Part shown: piece after piece, positions 28,683-36,950 of the stretch | Layout: each line of letters starts with the position of its first letter | How positions within the stretch are numbered: the stretch's first letter is position 1 | Assembly (NCBI GenBank): GCA_965227315.1 | Contig: OZ245737.1 | Coordinates: forward strand, 806,001 to 870,000 | DNA length: 64,000 bases | Direction of reading: 5' to 3' | Origin: JANQHS01 sp965227315 | Lineage (GTDB): Bacteria > Bacteroidota > Bacteroidia > Cytophagales > CCMP332 | Notes under the pieces: model-generated | What the model saw: the letters and a program-made list of their open reading frames with translations, nothing else | Told to the model about the DNA's origin: nothing | The model's database searches: none | Position numbers and translations under genes: made by a program

Positions 28683-29654
28683 TTAATCAGATATTCCCAT
28701 TTCCACCCAGATTGGACCATAAACACAATCCCCATCACGATCAATATAAACTCTAAAGCTGGATCTGATTGTGTCCGTACCTTGCAGAAGTGCTCCGGAA
28801 TTATATTTCATCAAGAAATGTCTTATCTGCTGGCCGGGAATAACGTTCCCTTCAATCACTCCTGAGCTGACCACAAGAGAATTCTCAGGATCTCTAAAAA
28901 AAATGTCTAAGTCATCTGAGATCCCATTGTCTCCAACTTCTTCAACTCTTATCCTATCAATTGTGACGTTTCTTTCCGATATTCCCTCAGGCGCATTATT
29001 ACCAATATCAAATGGAATAAGAATCTCGACTGGATCTGTCCCAACAATCAAATCCTCGTCAATATAAATTACTCTTCTAGGAGTATTTGGCCCAAGCTTT
29101 CCAATACCTTCTGTTTCTAAATGATCAAAACGATCAGCAACTTCAACATAGTTGATCAAGCCCTCGGGCTCGATCCAATTGAGTCTGTTTAGATAGCCAT
29201 CCAGCTCACCGTTTCCATCTTCATCAGTGAATTTATCCTCTGTGGTGTATTGAATCCAGCCCAAAGAACGCACCCCGTTTTCCTTTTCGATCTTCGGTAG
29301 ATAAATCACTTTATCTTCTCCACCAAATGTCCCAGTAAGATCATACGTTACCTCAAATCGATATCTTGCTTCCGTGGTATGAGGAAATAAAGCCTTGACA
29401 TAATAGATCTTGGGCCAGGTATCTTCCGTATAATCTTCAATCGGTTTCAGTCTAAATCTCTCTCCATTGAAAATCAATTCGCACCTAATGTTTGTCACCT
29501 CTCCAATTAAACCCTTCTCCTTAAACGATATCAGAATTTCCTGCTCTGCACCATTACATGAATTCAACCCTGTGAAATTATCAGTATAGTCAGTGACTGG
29601 TTCCTTACAGTAACCAAAAAAGAATAGCATTCCAATAAGTCCAAGCTTTTTCAT
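28683..29654 (-). CDS. Lipoprotein of unknown function, 323 aa
   Basis: MKKLGLIGMLFFFGYC is a lipoprotein signal with Cys16 as the likely lipidated residue. The mature part is beta-rich and acidic. It contains DEDGNGELDGY (about residue 145), which resembles a calcium-binding DxDxNG loop, and a final DRDGDC turn. Two segments, near 60-110 and 240-315, look like Ig-like folds common in Bacteroidota surface lipoproteins. I do not recognise a family. It lies upstream of the Tc operon on the same strand but is separated from it by about 510 bases containing a strong terminator, so it is unlikely to be part of the toxin operon. Confidence 0.8.
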   Translation of the reverse strand: MKKLGLIGMLFFFGYCKEPVTDYTDNFTGLNSCNGAEQEILISFKEKGLIGEVTNIRCELIFNGERFRLKPIEDYTEDTWPKIYYVKALFPHTTEARYRFEVTYDLTGTFGGEDKVIYLPKIEKENGVRSLGWIQYTTEDKFTDEDGNGELDGYLNRLNWIEPEGLINYVEVADRFDHLETEGIGKLGPNTPRRVIYIDEDLIVGTDPVEILIPFDIGNNAPEGISERNVTIDRIRVEEVGDNGISDDLDIFFRDPENSLVVSSGVIEGNVIPGQQIRHFLMKYNSGALLQGTDTIRSSFRVYIDRDGDCVYGPIWVEMGISD

Positions 29655-29810
29655 AGTAGGTCTTTTTATAAAATTAGAAAATCAAAACTGATATCATGAA
29701 ATAGTCCTTTTCAGATACGACTCGAAAACCTTTCGAGTCAGTATAAGACATAAACTCTGGTCTATTAACACATAAAAATCTGAAGCAATGCTCCTAGCTA
29801 TAGCAAATGA

Positions 29811-30050
29811 TCAGATTATCCTTTTCTTCAGAAAGGCTTTACCGGAACCTCCTCTGAAATACTTTTACAGCTTTAAGGCCTTACTTTTTGTCTCGACAGC
29901 TACGAACCCCTTTAAATAAAGAGGCCTCTGAAACTTAGTTGAAGTCACCTTGCCGGCATTATGTTGAGCAAACCGGACTTGCACATTTTGGGAATAACCT
30001 ACATAGACGAAACTCTCAGATTGATTTGCAAGGAAATAGACGTAATACAT
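29811..30050 (-). pseudogene. GIY-YIG nuclease gene interrupted by a nonsense codon
   Basis: ATG at 30050 begins MYYVYFLANQSESFVYVGYS, the GIY-YIG signature (YVYF...VYVGYS), followed by the expected Arg (VRFAQHN) and GKVTSTKFQRP. The frame stops at TAA (29865-29867) after KALKL. Reading through this codon restores a normal family C-terminus, KYFRGGSGKAFLKKR, with the next stop TGA at 29811-29813. Family members usually have Glu at the stop position (KLEKYLKSG), so a single GAA to TAA change explains the break. Small YhbQ-like GIY-YIG proteins are about 80-100 residues, which fits the repaired 79. The gene lies just downstream of tRNA-Asp and the partial tRNA copies. Confidence 0.75.
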
Positions 30051-30115
30051 TTTAAAAGATCAACTACGCTATCGACCCACTGTGCGATCGCTATAGCTTC
30101 GGTGATCAAAAAGTT

Positions 30116-30130
30116 TGGCGGTCTGGACGG
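30116..30130 (-). repeat. Partial copy of the tRNA-Asp 3' end (copy A)
   Basis: Fifteen bases are identical to the 3' end of tRNA-Asp including its CCA (minus strand CCGTCCAGACCGCCA). It is followed at 30135-30152 by a perfect 18-bp palindrome (TCTCCGCGATCGCGGAGA). It looks like the remnant of a tRNA duplication or of an integration event at the tRNA 3' end. Confidence 0.65.
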
Positions 30131-30179
30131 TAGTTCTCCGCGATCGCGGAGACAGGCTTCTCGTCCCGTTTTTTTACAC

Positions 30180-30208
30180 AAAAAAAAGCCCGAAGCAATG
30201 CTTCGGGC
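30180..30208 (-). terminator. Rho-independent terminator in the tRNA-repeat region
   Basis: On the minus strand GCCCGAAGC - ATT - GCTTCGGGC followed by a run of T. It corresponds in position to the terminator behind the true tRNA-Asp. Confidence 0.75.
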
Positions 30209-30246
30209 CATCCCTTTGCCTCGCTCGCCGAAGCTCGCGAAGGCGA

Positions 30247-30261
30247 GCGGTCTGGACGGGA
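30247..30261 (-). repeat. Partial copy of the tRNA-Asp 3' end (copy B)
   Basis: The minus-strand bases TCCCGTCCAGACCGC match the T-arm/acceptor 3' end of tRNA-Asp. It is followed at 30265-30280 by CCCCGCT-AG-AGCGGGG and preceded by an 8-bp stem (CGCTCGCC/GGCGAGCG, about 30222-30249). Same layout as copy A: tRNA end, palindrome, pyrimidine-rich stretch, hairpin terminator. Confidence 0.65.
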
Positions 30262-30307
30262 GTTCCCCGCTAGAGCGGGGATAAACTTCTCGCCCCCTTT
30301 TTCTACG

Positions 30308-30337
30308 AAAAAAGCCCGATTCTTTCGAATCGGGCTT
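30308..30337 (-). terminator. Terminator of tRNA-Asp
   Basis: An 11-bp stem (AAGCCCGATTC / GAATCGGGCTT) with a 4-base loop; on the minus strand it ends in a T-run. It begins 8 bases after the CCA end of the tRNA. Confidence 0.8.
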
Positions 30338-30344
30338 CCATACC

Positions 30345-30421
30345 TGGCGGTCTGGACGGGACTCGAACCCGCGGCCTCCTGCGTGACAGGCAGGCATTCT
30401 AACCAACTGAACTACCAGACC
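30345..30421 (-). tRNA. tRNA-Asp (anticodon GTC)
   Basis: Minus-strand sequence starts GGTCTGGTAGTTCAGTTGG and ends CCAGACC-G-CCA. The acceptor stem GGTCTGG/CCAGACC is perfect. The anticodon arm is CCTGC-CTGTCAC-GCAGG with anticodon GTC, and the T-arm is CGGG-TTCGAGT-CCCG. The CCA end is encoded. A TATAAT at 30452-30457 on the minus strand may be its promoter. Confidence 0.95.
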
Positions 30422-30664
30422 TTTTTTCTTATCTGGCATTCTAAGCTCCCGATTATATAGGAATCAATTGCCAGACCTCTGAAATAGAGAGCGCAAAAAT
30501 AGACGAAAAAAAATAATCTAGGCTTCTTTCATCAGAAATAAATCTTTGGTCTCATCCAACATGATAAAAACGAAAATTATTCTCAAAATCGATTGATCAA
30601 CAGAATTTCATAGGCCCAAATCCATATAAATGCCATTCAATTTTCTGTATTTGATCAGATCGGA
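30422..30664. other. Intergenic region upstream of tRNA-Asp
   Basis: AT-rich, no gene. On the minus strand GGTCTGG (30477-30471) and CTTAGAATGCC (about 30445-30435) resemble parts of the tRNA-Asp 5' half, so a decayed 5' tRNA copy may be present. TATAAT at 30457-30452 may be the tRNA promoter. Confidence 0.35.
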
Positions 30665-30672
30665 TACTTTTG
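30665..30672 (+). promoter_or_regulatory. -7 box of a Bacteroidota-type promoter
   Basis: TACTTTTG fits TAnnTTTG exactly and lies 23 bases before the ATG at 30695. A convincing -33 TTG at the right distance is not evident. Confidence 0.45.
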
Positions 30673-30694
30673 CGGAACAATCTAATTCTACTTA

Positions 30695-32878
30695 ATGAAA
30701 AAGCTTTACACACTCATACTGACTTTCTTGGTTATAGGTTCTGCCAGTGCTCAAACAGTGAGACTGCAGGAAGACTTCGAAGGAACAAGTTTTCCTTCTT
30801 CCTGGTCGAGATCACAGGCAACAGGCTCCACAGGTTGGATCCTATCCTCAGGATATACTTCCCAATACTGGGTGGTTCCGCCAAACACGCAATTCGCATT
30901 GTCAAATGATGATGCCTGTAATTGTGATATGTCTTTGGACTATATGATCACTCCCTCCATCGACCTTAGCAATGATACCATGGTATTCCTAAGTTTCGAT
31001 GTATTCTATGATGGGCTCTGGGGATCTATAGCAAACATTGATATTTCTGACAATGGCGGCGCATCCTGGAATGCCCTGACAACACTGGGCCCCAACCCGA
31101 ATTGGAGAAACGAAACGATTGACGTCTCTGCCTATACAGGCGGTTCAGTTCTAATACGTTTCCACCATGATGACGGAGGCGCCTGGGCTGATGGTTTTGC
31201 AGTTGATAATGTTGTGGTCTTCGTTCCGGATCTTTATGATGTAGGCCTTGATGCCATCGTATCACCTGAACCATATGAACAAACCAACACCAAAATTCCC
31301 GTCACCGCGGACATCACAAACTATGGAGGAGCTACAATAACCTCCTTCGATGCTTTCTGGACCGATAATATAGGGGCAACCCAATCAGCCACAATCTCCG
31401 GTGTGAGCATTGCTCCCCTTTCAAACTATCAGTTCGACCATCCCGATAGTTTTGAGATTGCCGCAGCCGGACCCGTTGATTTCAAAATGTGGGTCGGCAA
31501 TGTAAACGGAATGGGAGATTCAAACGCCATGAATGATACACTTGAAAGAACCGTATCGATGGTTGACACCCTGATCCAAAGATTGCCATTTCACGAGTCG
31601 TTTACCAGTTCGACCTGCGGGCCTTGCCTGGCAGGCAATCAGAACACAACTGCGATTTGGTCTGCAAATCCTGATCGTCAGGTGATCCTGAAGTACCAAA
31701 TGTCCTGGCCGGGAAGTGGAGATCCTTACTATACAGACGAAGGAAATGAGCGGAGGAATTATTATTCCATCAATTCGGTACCTCAGCTTTGGGTAGATGG
31801 ACAATGGGGAGATAACTCCCAGGCATACACCGCAGCGCTACGTGATGGCTTCTATGGTGTTCCCTCGTTTATGTCCGTTGAAATTGATTATCAGGTAAAC
31901 TGCCAGCAAGTTGATGCTACAGTTACCGTGAATCCATTTGCAGATTGGCCTGCTGGAATGGTCCTCCACTTTGCCATTATGGAGAACAAAACATTTAACA
32001 ACATCAAAACCAATGGTGAAACAGAATTTGACAATGTCATGAAGAAGATGCTTCCGGATGCTTCAGGAACAGTCCTTCCGGCGCTCGTCAATGGAGTTCC
32101 GTACACCACGAACTTTTCCTATACATTCAATGGCTCATATCGCCTTCCAAATAGCTCCCTGGACCCAATCGACCATGCCACGGAGCATAGTGTAGAAGAG
32201 TTCTTTGATCTTCAGGTGGTGGCTTTTGTTCAGAACAATTCCACTTTGATCGTTGAGCAGTCTGCCTATGGAACAGACCTTATTGATCAGGATGTGGCAA
32301 CTACCGAATTGCTTACTCCAACAGATCTTTTCTTAAACTCAGCACCATTTACGATTGAAGCCGTGGTCCAAAACTGGCAGGACTCACTGCTTGATAACCT
32401 GGATTTCAACTATCAAATCGATAATGGCCCTGTGGAAACGGTATCTCTCTCAGGCCTTGGCCTTGAAATCGGAGACACCATACATGCAAGCCACAGCAGT
32501 TCCTGGACACCAGCCGCACCGGGTAGCTATGATTTGAAGGTTTGGATCTCTAATCCGAATGGTGGAACGGATCAAGTGCCATGTAATGACACCATCAGTA
32601 CTACGCTGAACGTCCAGCTCACCGGAATTAGCGGGGTGATCCAGAGCCAGATATCAGTGTTCCCAAACCCATCCGAAGGAGTATTTACCATTGAGAACAA
32701 TTACTCGGAGGATGTCCAAATGGTTATTATTGATCCATTGGGAAATGCTGTAAGGGAATACGATGTTCGTTCGGGAGCGGAACTCTCCTTAGATCTTTCC
32801 CAATTCCCTTCGGGAGTTTATTTTGCAAAAATGAAAACTTCTCAAGGCGAAGGGACGAAAAAACTTATCCTTAAGTAA
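30695..32878 (+). CDS. Secreted type IX sorting-domain protein with Omp28/thioredoxin-like region, 727 aa
   Basis: Signal peptide MKKLYTLILTFLVIGSASAQ. Residues about 25-175 form a jelly-roll/MAM-like ('choice-of-anchor J') domain (EDFEGTSFPSSWSR, VLIRFHHDDGG, FAVDNVVVF). CARDB-like beta domains follow (DVGLDAIVSP, about 180, and again near 545). Between them is a region starting FHESFTSSTCGPC (CxxC near residue 305) and SVPQLWVDG, as in Omp28/thioredoxin-like proteins of Bacteroidota. The last 75 residues are a type A C-terminal sorting domain (SVFPNPSEGVFTIEN ... GTKKLILK), sending the protein through the type IX secretion system to the surface or medium. The start is ATG, and a terminator follows 3 bases after the stop. 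Exact function unknown. Confidence 0.88.
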   Translation: MKKLYTLILTFLVIGSASAQTVRLQEDFEGTSFPSSWSRSQATGSTGWILSSGYTSQYWVVPPNTQFALSNDDACNCDMSLDYMITPSIDLSNDTMVFLSFDVFYDGLWGSIANIDISDNGGASWNALTTLGPNPNWRNETIDVSAYTGGSVLIRFHHDDGGAWADGFAVDNVVVFVPDLYDVGLDAIVSPEPYEQTNTKIPVTADITNYGGATITSFDAFWTDNIGATQSATISGVSIAPLSNYQFDHPDSFEIAAAGPVDFKMWVGNVNGMGDSNAMNDTLERTVSMVDTLIQRLPFHESFTSSTCGPCLAGNQNTTAIWSANPDRQVILKYQMSWPGSGDPYYTDEGNERRNYYSINSVPQLWVDGQWGDNSQAYTAALRDGFYGVPSFMSVEIDYQVNCQQVDATVTVNPFADWPAGMVLHFAIMENKTFNNIKTNGETEFDNVMKKMLPDASGTVLPALVNGVPYTTNFSYTFNGSYRLPNSSLDPIDHATEHSVEEFFDLQVVAFVQNNSTLIVEQSAYGTDLIDQDVATTELLTPTDLFLNSAPFTIEAVVQNWQDSLLDNLDFNYQIDNGPVETVSLSGLGLEIGDTIHASHSSSWTPAAPGSYDLKVWISNPNGGTDQVPCNDTISTTLNVQLTGISGVIQSQISVFPNPSEGVFTIENNYSEDVQMVIIDPLGNAVREYDVRSGAELSLDLSQFPSGVYFAKMKTSQGEGTKKLILK

Positions 32879-32881
32879 AAC

Positions 32882-32905
32882 AAGGGGCTTCGGCCCCTTT
32901 TTTTT
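32882..32905 (+). terminator. Rho-independent terminator
   Basis: AAGGGGC - TTCG - GCCCCTT followed by a run of T, directly after the stop of the sorting-domain protein gene. Confidence 0.88.
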
Positions 32906-33073
32906 ATTTCCCTGGTTTTGAGAACCGGGAGATGAATTAGAGTGAGAAAAGTCAATCGCTTGAGATGCGGATTGTCAAATGCTTTCTTAAAGAATCAAGG
33001 GAAGCCTCTTCCCTCTCTTTGGGAAAGGTTTTTTGTTATTTCCTGATAAGGATTCATTCAACAAAGGGTAATT

Positions 33074-35176
33074 TTGTTTGTGACCCACAGGCTTGCATTC
33101 ATTTGCTTCTTCTCCATATCTCTTTTTTCCTGTGGGCAAAAAAGCGCAGGAACCATGCAACAACATGAAGGATTTACCAATGAACTGATCAACGAAACAA
33201 GCCCCTACCTGCTCGAACATGCCCATAATCCGGTGAACTGGTATCCATGGGGAGAGAAAGCCCTGGAGAAGGCAAAGCTTGAGAACAAACCCCTGATCAT
33301 CAGCATTGGTTATGCCGCCTGCCATTGGTGTCATGTCATGGAAAAAGAAAGCTTCTCAGATACCTCGGTAGCCAGGCTGATGAATGAAAATTTCGTATGC
33401 ATAAAGGTGGACCGCGAGGAAAGGCCCGATGTGGACCAGGTCTATATGGATGCATGTCAAATGGTTACCGGAAGCGGGGGCTGGCCATTAAACGCCTTTG
33501 CGCTACCGGACGGCAAACCCTTCTACGCAGGCACGTATTTTCCAAAGAAACAATGGGTCCAACTTCTGGAGCAACTGGATCGGGCTTACAGAGAGGAATA
33601 TGAAAAGGTCTTTCAGCAGGCTGAGAATATCACACAGGGGATCCGTAGAATGGACCTGATGAATCTCCCGAAGGAAGACAGCACCGATCTGGATCCGGAT
33701 TCCTTTGACAAACTTTTTTCGCAATGGGAATCAAACCTTGATTTCGATCTCGGTGGATTCAACAGAGCACCCAAATTCCCGCTTCCTTCAGCCTGGAACT
33801 TTCTGTTGGAATTCAATTATTTCAGCAGAGATGAAAAATCATTCGAAGCTGTTCGCCTAACCCTCGATGAGATGGCAAAAGGGGGTATCTATGATCAGAT
33901 TGGAGGCGGATTCGCGAGATACTCCACGGATGCCTATTGGAGGGTTCCGCATTTTGAAAAAATGCTCTACGATAATGCACAGCTTGTATCCCTGTATTCC
34001 AAAGCATATCGATCGAAAAACGACCCGGAATATAGATTCATCATCGAAAGCACCTTGGACTTCATTGCCAGGGAGTTAACGGATCCCAATGGAGGATTTT
34101 ATTCCTCTCTCAATGCTGACAGCGAGGGTGAAGAAGGAAAGTACTATGTCTGGACCTATGGAGAATTAAAAGAAGCACTGGGTGATGAGGACCTTACCCT
34201 TATTGAGAAACACTACAATATCACAGAGCGGGGAAATTGGGAGCATGGTAAGAATATCCTTTACCGGACCTCAACGCTGAACGAGCTTGAGAGTGACCAA
34301 CAAGGTCCAAGTTTGGATCGATTATTAAAGATCAACAGATCACTGCTGGAAATCAGGGAGAAAAGGATCAGACCGAGTACCGATGACAAAATTCTGACTT
34401 CCTGGAATGCCATGATGATCTCGGGTTATCTGGATGCCTACCTGGCCCTTGGAAAACAGGAATATCTGGAAATCGCCATAAGGGAATCAAACTTTCTGAA
34501 AGAGCATGTACTCACCGAAAGGAAAAGGCTTTTCCATAACTATAAAAATGGAAAAGCAAGCATATACGGATTCCTGGAAGACTATGCATTCCTGATCAAG
34601 GCATATATCGATCTGTACCAGATCACTTTCGATCAACAATGGCTAGACCTTTCCAATGAGTTGACCAGGGTCGCCATCGAAGAGTTCTTAGATGACAGCT
34701 CCGGGCTTTTCTTTTTCACTGCAAGATCAGGTGAACAGCTGGTCGCCCGCAAAATTGAGATCCCGGATAATGTCATTCCATCTGCCAATTCGGTCATGGC
34801 GAACAACCTTTTCATCCTGGGTCATCTGTATTTCGATGAGGAATACCTGAAGATGTCAAAAAAAATGCTGACCCTACAAATACCCTCTATTCAACAGGGA
34901 GGGGCTTACTTCTCCAATTGGGCCAGTCTTTGGGGGAAATTCATCAAGAACTATTACGAGGTTGCCATTACCGGAAAGGATGCGACAAAAAATCTGCTGG
35001 AGATAAGATCGGCATATCTTCCCAATGCTGTTTTTCTCGGTGGAATGGCAGAATCACTCCCGCTCCTGGAATCAAAACTGGTCGAAGGGCAAACCACCAT
35101 ATATGTATGCAAGGGAAGGGTATGCGATCTCCCGACCACCGAAGTCAAAAAAGCTCTCGAACAAATAAAAAAATAG
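33074..35176 (+). CDS. Thioredoxin-domain lipoprotein of the DUF255/YyaL (SSP411) family, about 700 aa
   Basis: The family joins an N-terminal thioredoxin-like domain to an (alpha/alpha)6 barrel like that of N-acylglucosamine 2-epimerases; its activity is not established. Visible landmarks: SPYLLEHAHNPVNWYPWG, CHWCHVMEKESF (CxxC near residue 80), NFVCIKVDREERPDVD, GGWPLNAF and DPNGGFYSSLNADSEG, all typical. Full length for the family. The first possible start is TTG at 33074, with GTG at 33080 next; both keep an N-terminus RLAFICFFSISLFSC that reads as a lipoprotein signal, which I prefer. ATG at 33155 would give a cytoplasmic form; a TAATTTTG at 33069-33076 would fit that alternative. The copper cluster lies immediately downstream. 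Confidence 0.88.
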   Translation: MFVTHRLAFICFFSISLFSCGQKSAGTMQQHEGFTNELINETSPYLLEHAHNPVNWYPWGEKALEKAKLENKPLIISIGYAACHWCHVMEKESFSDTSVARLMNENFVCIKVDREERPDVDQVYMDACQMVTGSGGWPLNAFALPDGKPFYAGTYFPKKQWVQLLEQLDRAYREEYEKVFQQAENITQGIRRMDLMNLPKEDSTDLDPDSFDKLFSQWESNLDFDLGGFNRAPKFPLPSAWNFLLEFNYFSRDEKSFEAVRLTLDEMAKGGIYDQIGGGFARYSTDAYWRVPHFEKMLYDNAQLVSLYSKAYRSKNDPEYRFIIESTLDFIARELTDPNGGFYSSLNADSEGEEGKYYVWTYGELKEALGDEDLTLIEKHYNITERGNWEHGKNILYRTSTLNELESDQQGPSLDRLLKINRSLLEIREKRIRPSTDDKILTSWNAMMISGYLDAYLALGKQEYLEIAIRESNFLKEHVLTERKRLFHNYKNGKASIYGFLEDYAFLIKAYIDLYQITFDQQWLDLSNELTRVAIEEFLDDSSGLFFFTARSGEQLVARKIEIPDNVIPSANSVMANNLFILGHLYFDEEYLKMSKKMLTLQIPSIQQGGAYFSNWASLWGKFIKNYYEVAITGKDATKNLLEIRSAYLPNAVFLGGMAESLPLLESKLVEGQTTIYVCKGRVCDLPTTEVKKALEQIKK

Positions 35177-35230
35177 CTTTTTCATTTACTTTTTTCCGGC
35201 CTGGAGTATCTATGTTTGAATTACCTAACC

Positions 35231-35659
35231 ATGAGTGCAGTTGTAAATCGGGAAGCGGGCAACACATTACCCCATAACGTAAGTCAATTCTTAGAAAAAG
35301 ACTGGATCTATTTCAGGCTATGGGCTCTGATATTTGCCCTGTCGGTATTTGCCTTTTCCGGATTTCAAAAGATCAAGTCCGAAAGCCGTAAGATTTCTGT
35401 TATCGAGGGCAAGGTTTCCCAATCACTTGCAACAGACCTTGCGAGGCTTTATTTGGTCTTTACTCATGAAGACCCAAATTCCATCAGCAACGTTGAATAC
35501 CATGGATTCAACACCATTTCCAGTGAATCGGGAGGAAGGTTTTTCCAGGTCAATCTCAATTACAGGGAAAAAAGCTTAGACGGCTCCTCAGACCCCGTTC
35601 AGAAAGAGATTTTCTTTGATGATTCCGGTTGGGCTCAGGGCTTCGTTACTATGAATTGA
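35231..35659 (+). CDS. Single-pass membrane protein of unknown function, 142 aa
   Basis: ATG at 35231 gives MSAVVNREAGN; a TTG five codons upstream is also possible. One transmembrane segment (LWALIFALSVFAFSGF, about 31-47) precedes a soluble, beta-rich domain of about 95 residues with no cysteine. The domain ends FFDDSGWAQGFVTMN. I do not recognise the family. It lies 54 bases downstream of the DUF255 gene on the same strand and may be cotranscribed with it. Confidence 0.72.
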   Translation: MSAVVNREAGNTLPHNVSQFLEKDWIYFRLWALIFALSVFAFSGFQKIKSESRKISVIEGKVSQSLATDLARLYLVFTHEDPNSISNVEYHGFNTISSESGGRFFQVNLNYREKSLDGSSDPVQKEIFFDDSGWAQGFVTMN

Positions 35660-35726
35660 CATTCCGTCAGGGATTTCCTGATCAAGATCATTTTATTGGA
35701 TTCAAGACGAAGTATTTTTGCCATAG

Positions 35727-36092
35727 ATGAGGAAACTCCTGTCTGTTCTCTGTCTGCTCAGTCTCCTGTTTCAGGTTTTTTTTGTTACCGGACTGTCCCT
35801 GGATTATAAGCTTGATCTGAAGTCCTATGCTGAAAAGTGCATAAACAAGTCGAAACCGGAGTTGGCCTGTGAGGGAAAATGCATCCTCATGCAAAAGATC
35901 AATCAGGCCGAAGAAAAGGAAAAAGGGGGCGGACCGTTCATGGCAGAAAACCAAACAGTCAACTATATATTATTGACCGAATTGCATCCATCTTCATCAC
36001 CTACATTCTTCGAGATCAAAAGGATGCCTTTTACACCAAGCATTCCGATCAACACCTTCCAAAGGAATATTTTTCATCCTCCCCGGGCATAA
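35727..36092 (+). CDS. Small exported CxxxC protein of a metal-uptake cluster, 121 aa
   Basis: A hydrophobic N-terminus (MRKLLSVLCLLSLLFQVFFVTG) is a signal peptide or anchor. It is followed by YAEKCINKSKPELACEGKC, in which Cys residues at about 38, 48 and 52 could bind metal, and then a Lys/Glu-rich helix (MQKINQAEEKEK). Small proteins of this type are common in Bacteroidota next to copper-related or TonB-dependent receptor genes, but their role is not defined. It lies 57 bases upstream of the Met/His-rich lipoprotein on the same strand and probably belongs to the same operon. Confidence 0.7.
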   Translation: MRKLLSVLCLLSLLFQVFFVTGLSLDYKLDLKSYAEKCINKSKPELACEGKCILMQKINQAEEKEKGGGPFMAENQTVNYILLTELHPSSSPTFFEIKRMPFTPSIPINTFQRNIFHPPRA

Positions 36093-36149
36093 AGTGACAT
36101 TTTCGGCCCCAGTTAGGGCCATCCATATTGATCACTTTAATCCATAAAA

Positions 36150-36941
36150 ATGCTAAACAAAACCATAATTGGCGGATTTTCCGCCTTCCTGATCCTTTTT
36201 GGATCCTGCAAAAACGATTCTGAGGTTCAACCTCAACAACCGGTCATTCAGGATGAGATTGCAAGTCTGAATACATCCGATGATCTATTTCAAGTGAATA
36301 TCAAGGGCCTCTCCCCCAAAGTCGGGTATAGTCAATTCGAGGTAGAGATCCTGAACCTTCCGGACGGATCCCCGGCTACCATTTCAGAATTATCCCTGAT
36401 GCCGATGATGGACATGGGCTCTATGATGCATTCGACGTTTCATGAAAAACTGAATGATAACAATCCATGTGACTATGGGATCGCCTTTCAAATGGCCTCT
36501 ACTGAGATGATGACATGGAGTCTGGATATTTCCTTCAAGGCCGATGGTCAGCATTACGATCTATCCGTTCCCATTGAAGTCGAAGATCAAACCCCTCCGA
36601 ATATCGGCAGTTTCATGAATCCGCTTGACAGTGTCGGGATGTTTATCTCTCTAGTGAACAGTCGCGATTTTGAAGTGGGGGTCAATACACTTGACCTGGT
36701 TCTTTTTGAAAAATTGAGCATGATGAACTGGCCCGGAAAAGAGGATCTGATCATTCAATTTGAGCCGTCCATGCCTTCAATGGGTCATGGATCGCCCAAC
36801 AATGTACATCCTGTCAGCATGGTCGGAGGCCATTATGAAGGCAAGGTCAATTTTACCATGACCGGCTTATGGAGACTGGATTTCAAGATCTTCGATGGAA
36901 GCCAGAAAATCGGCGAGTGCGCTATAGAAATTGAATTATAG
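36150..36941 (+). CDS. Met/His-rich YtkA-like lipoprotein, candidate copper-binding, 263 aa
   Basis: MLNKTIIGGFSAFLILFGSC is a lipoprotein signal (Cys20). The mature protein holds two YtkA/FixH-like beta-sandwich halves. The first has FEVEILNLPDGSPATISELSL followed by MPMMDMGSMMH, and the second has MPSMGHGSPNNVHPV then TGLWRLDFKIFDG. The clustered Met and His residues are a typical soft-metal ligand set and point to Cu(I) or Cu(II). It lies 9 bases upstream of the receptor gene, so it is probably its partner on the outer membrane. Family assignment is by pattern; the metal is inferred. Confidence 0.75.
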   Translation: MLNKTIIGGFSAFLILFGSCKNDSEVQPQQPVIQDEIASLNTSDDLFQVNIKGLSPKVGYSQFEVEILNLPDGSPATISELSLMPMMDMGSMMHSTFHEKLNDNNPCDYGIAFQMASTEMMTWSLDISFKADGQHYDLSVPIEVEDQTPPNIGSFMNPLDSVGMFISLVNSRDFEVGVNTLDLVLFEKLSMMNWPGKEDLIIQFEPSMPSMGHGSPNNVHPVSMVGGHYEGKVNFTMTGLWRLDFKIFDGSQKIGECAIEIEL

Positions 36942-36950
36942 TCTGAGCTA

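Noticed and set aside
1..30000. Insertion sequences, integrase or phage genes around the Tc locus
   Set aside because: No transposase, integrase or phage structural gene was found in the window, so no mobile element is called.
29999..30439. A 146-codon minus-strand frame through the tRNA region
   Set aside because: It translates tRNA-Asp and its partial copies (VVQLVRMPACHAGG is a typical tRNA translation); not a protein gene.
33155..33157. ATG as the start of the DUF255 protein
   Set aside because: It would drop a convincing lipoprotein signal (LAFICFFSISLFSC); kept only as an alternative because a TAATTTTG box lies just upstream.
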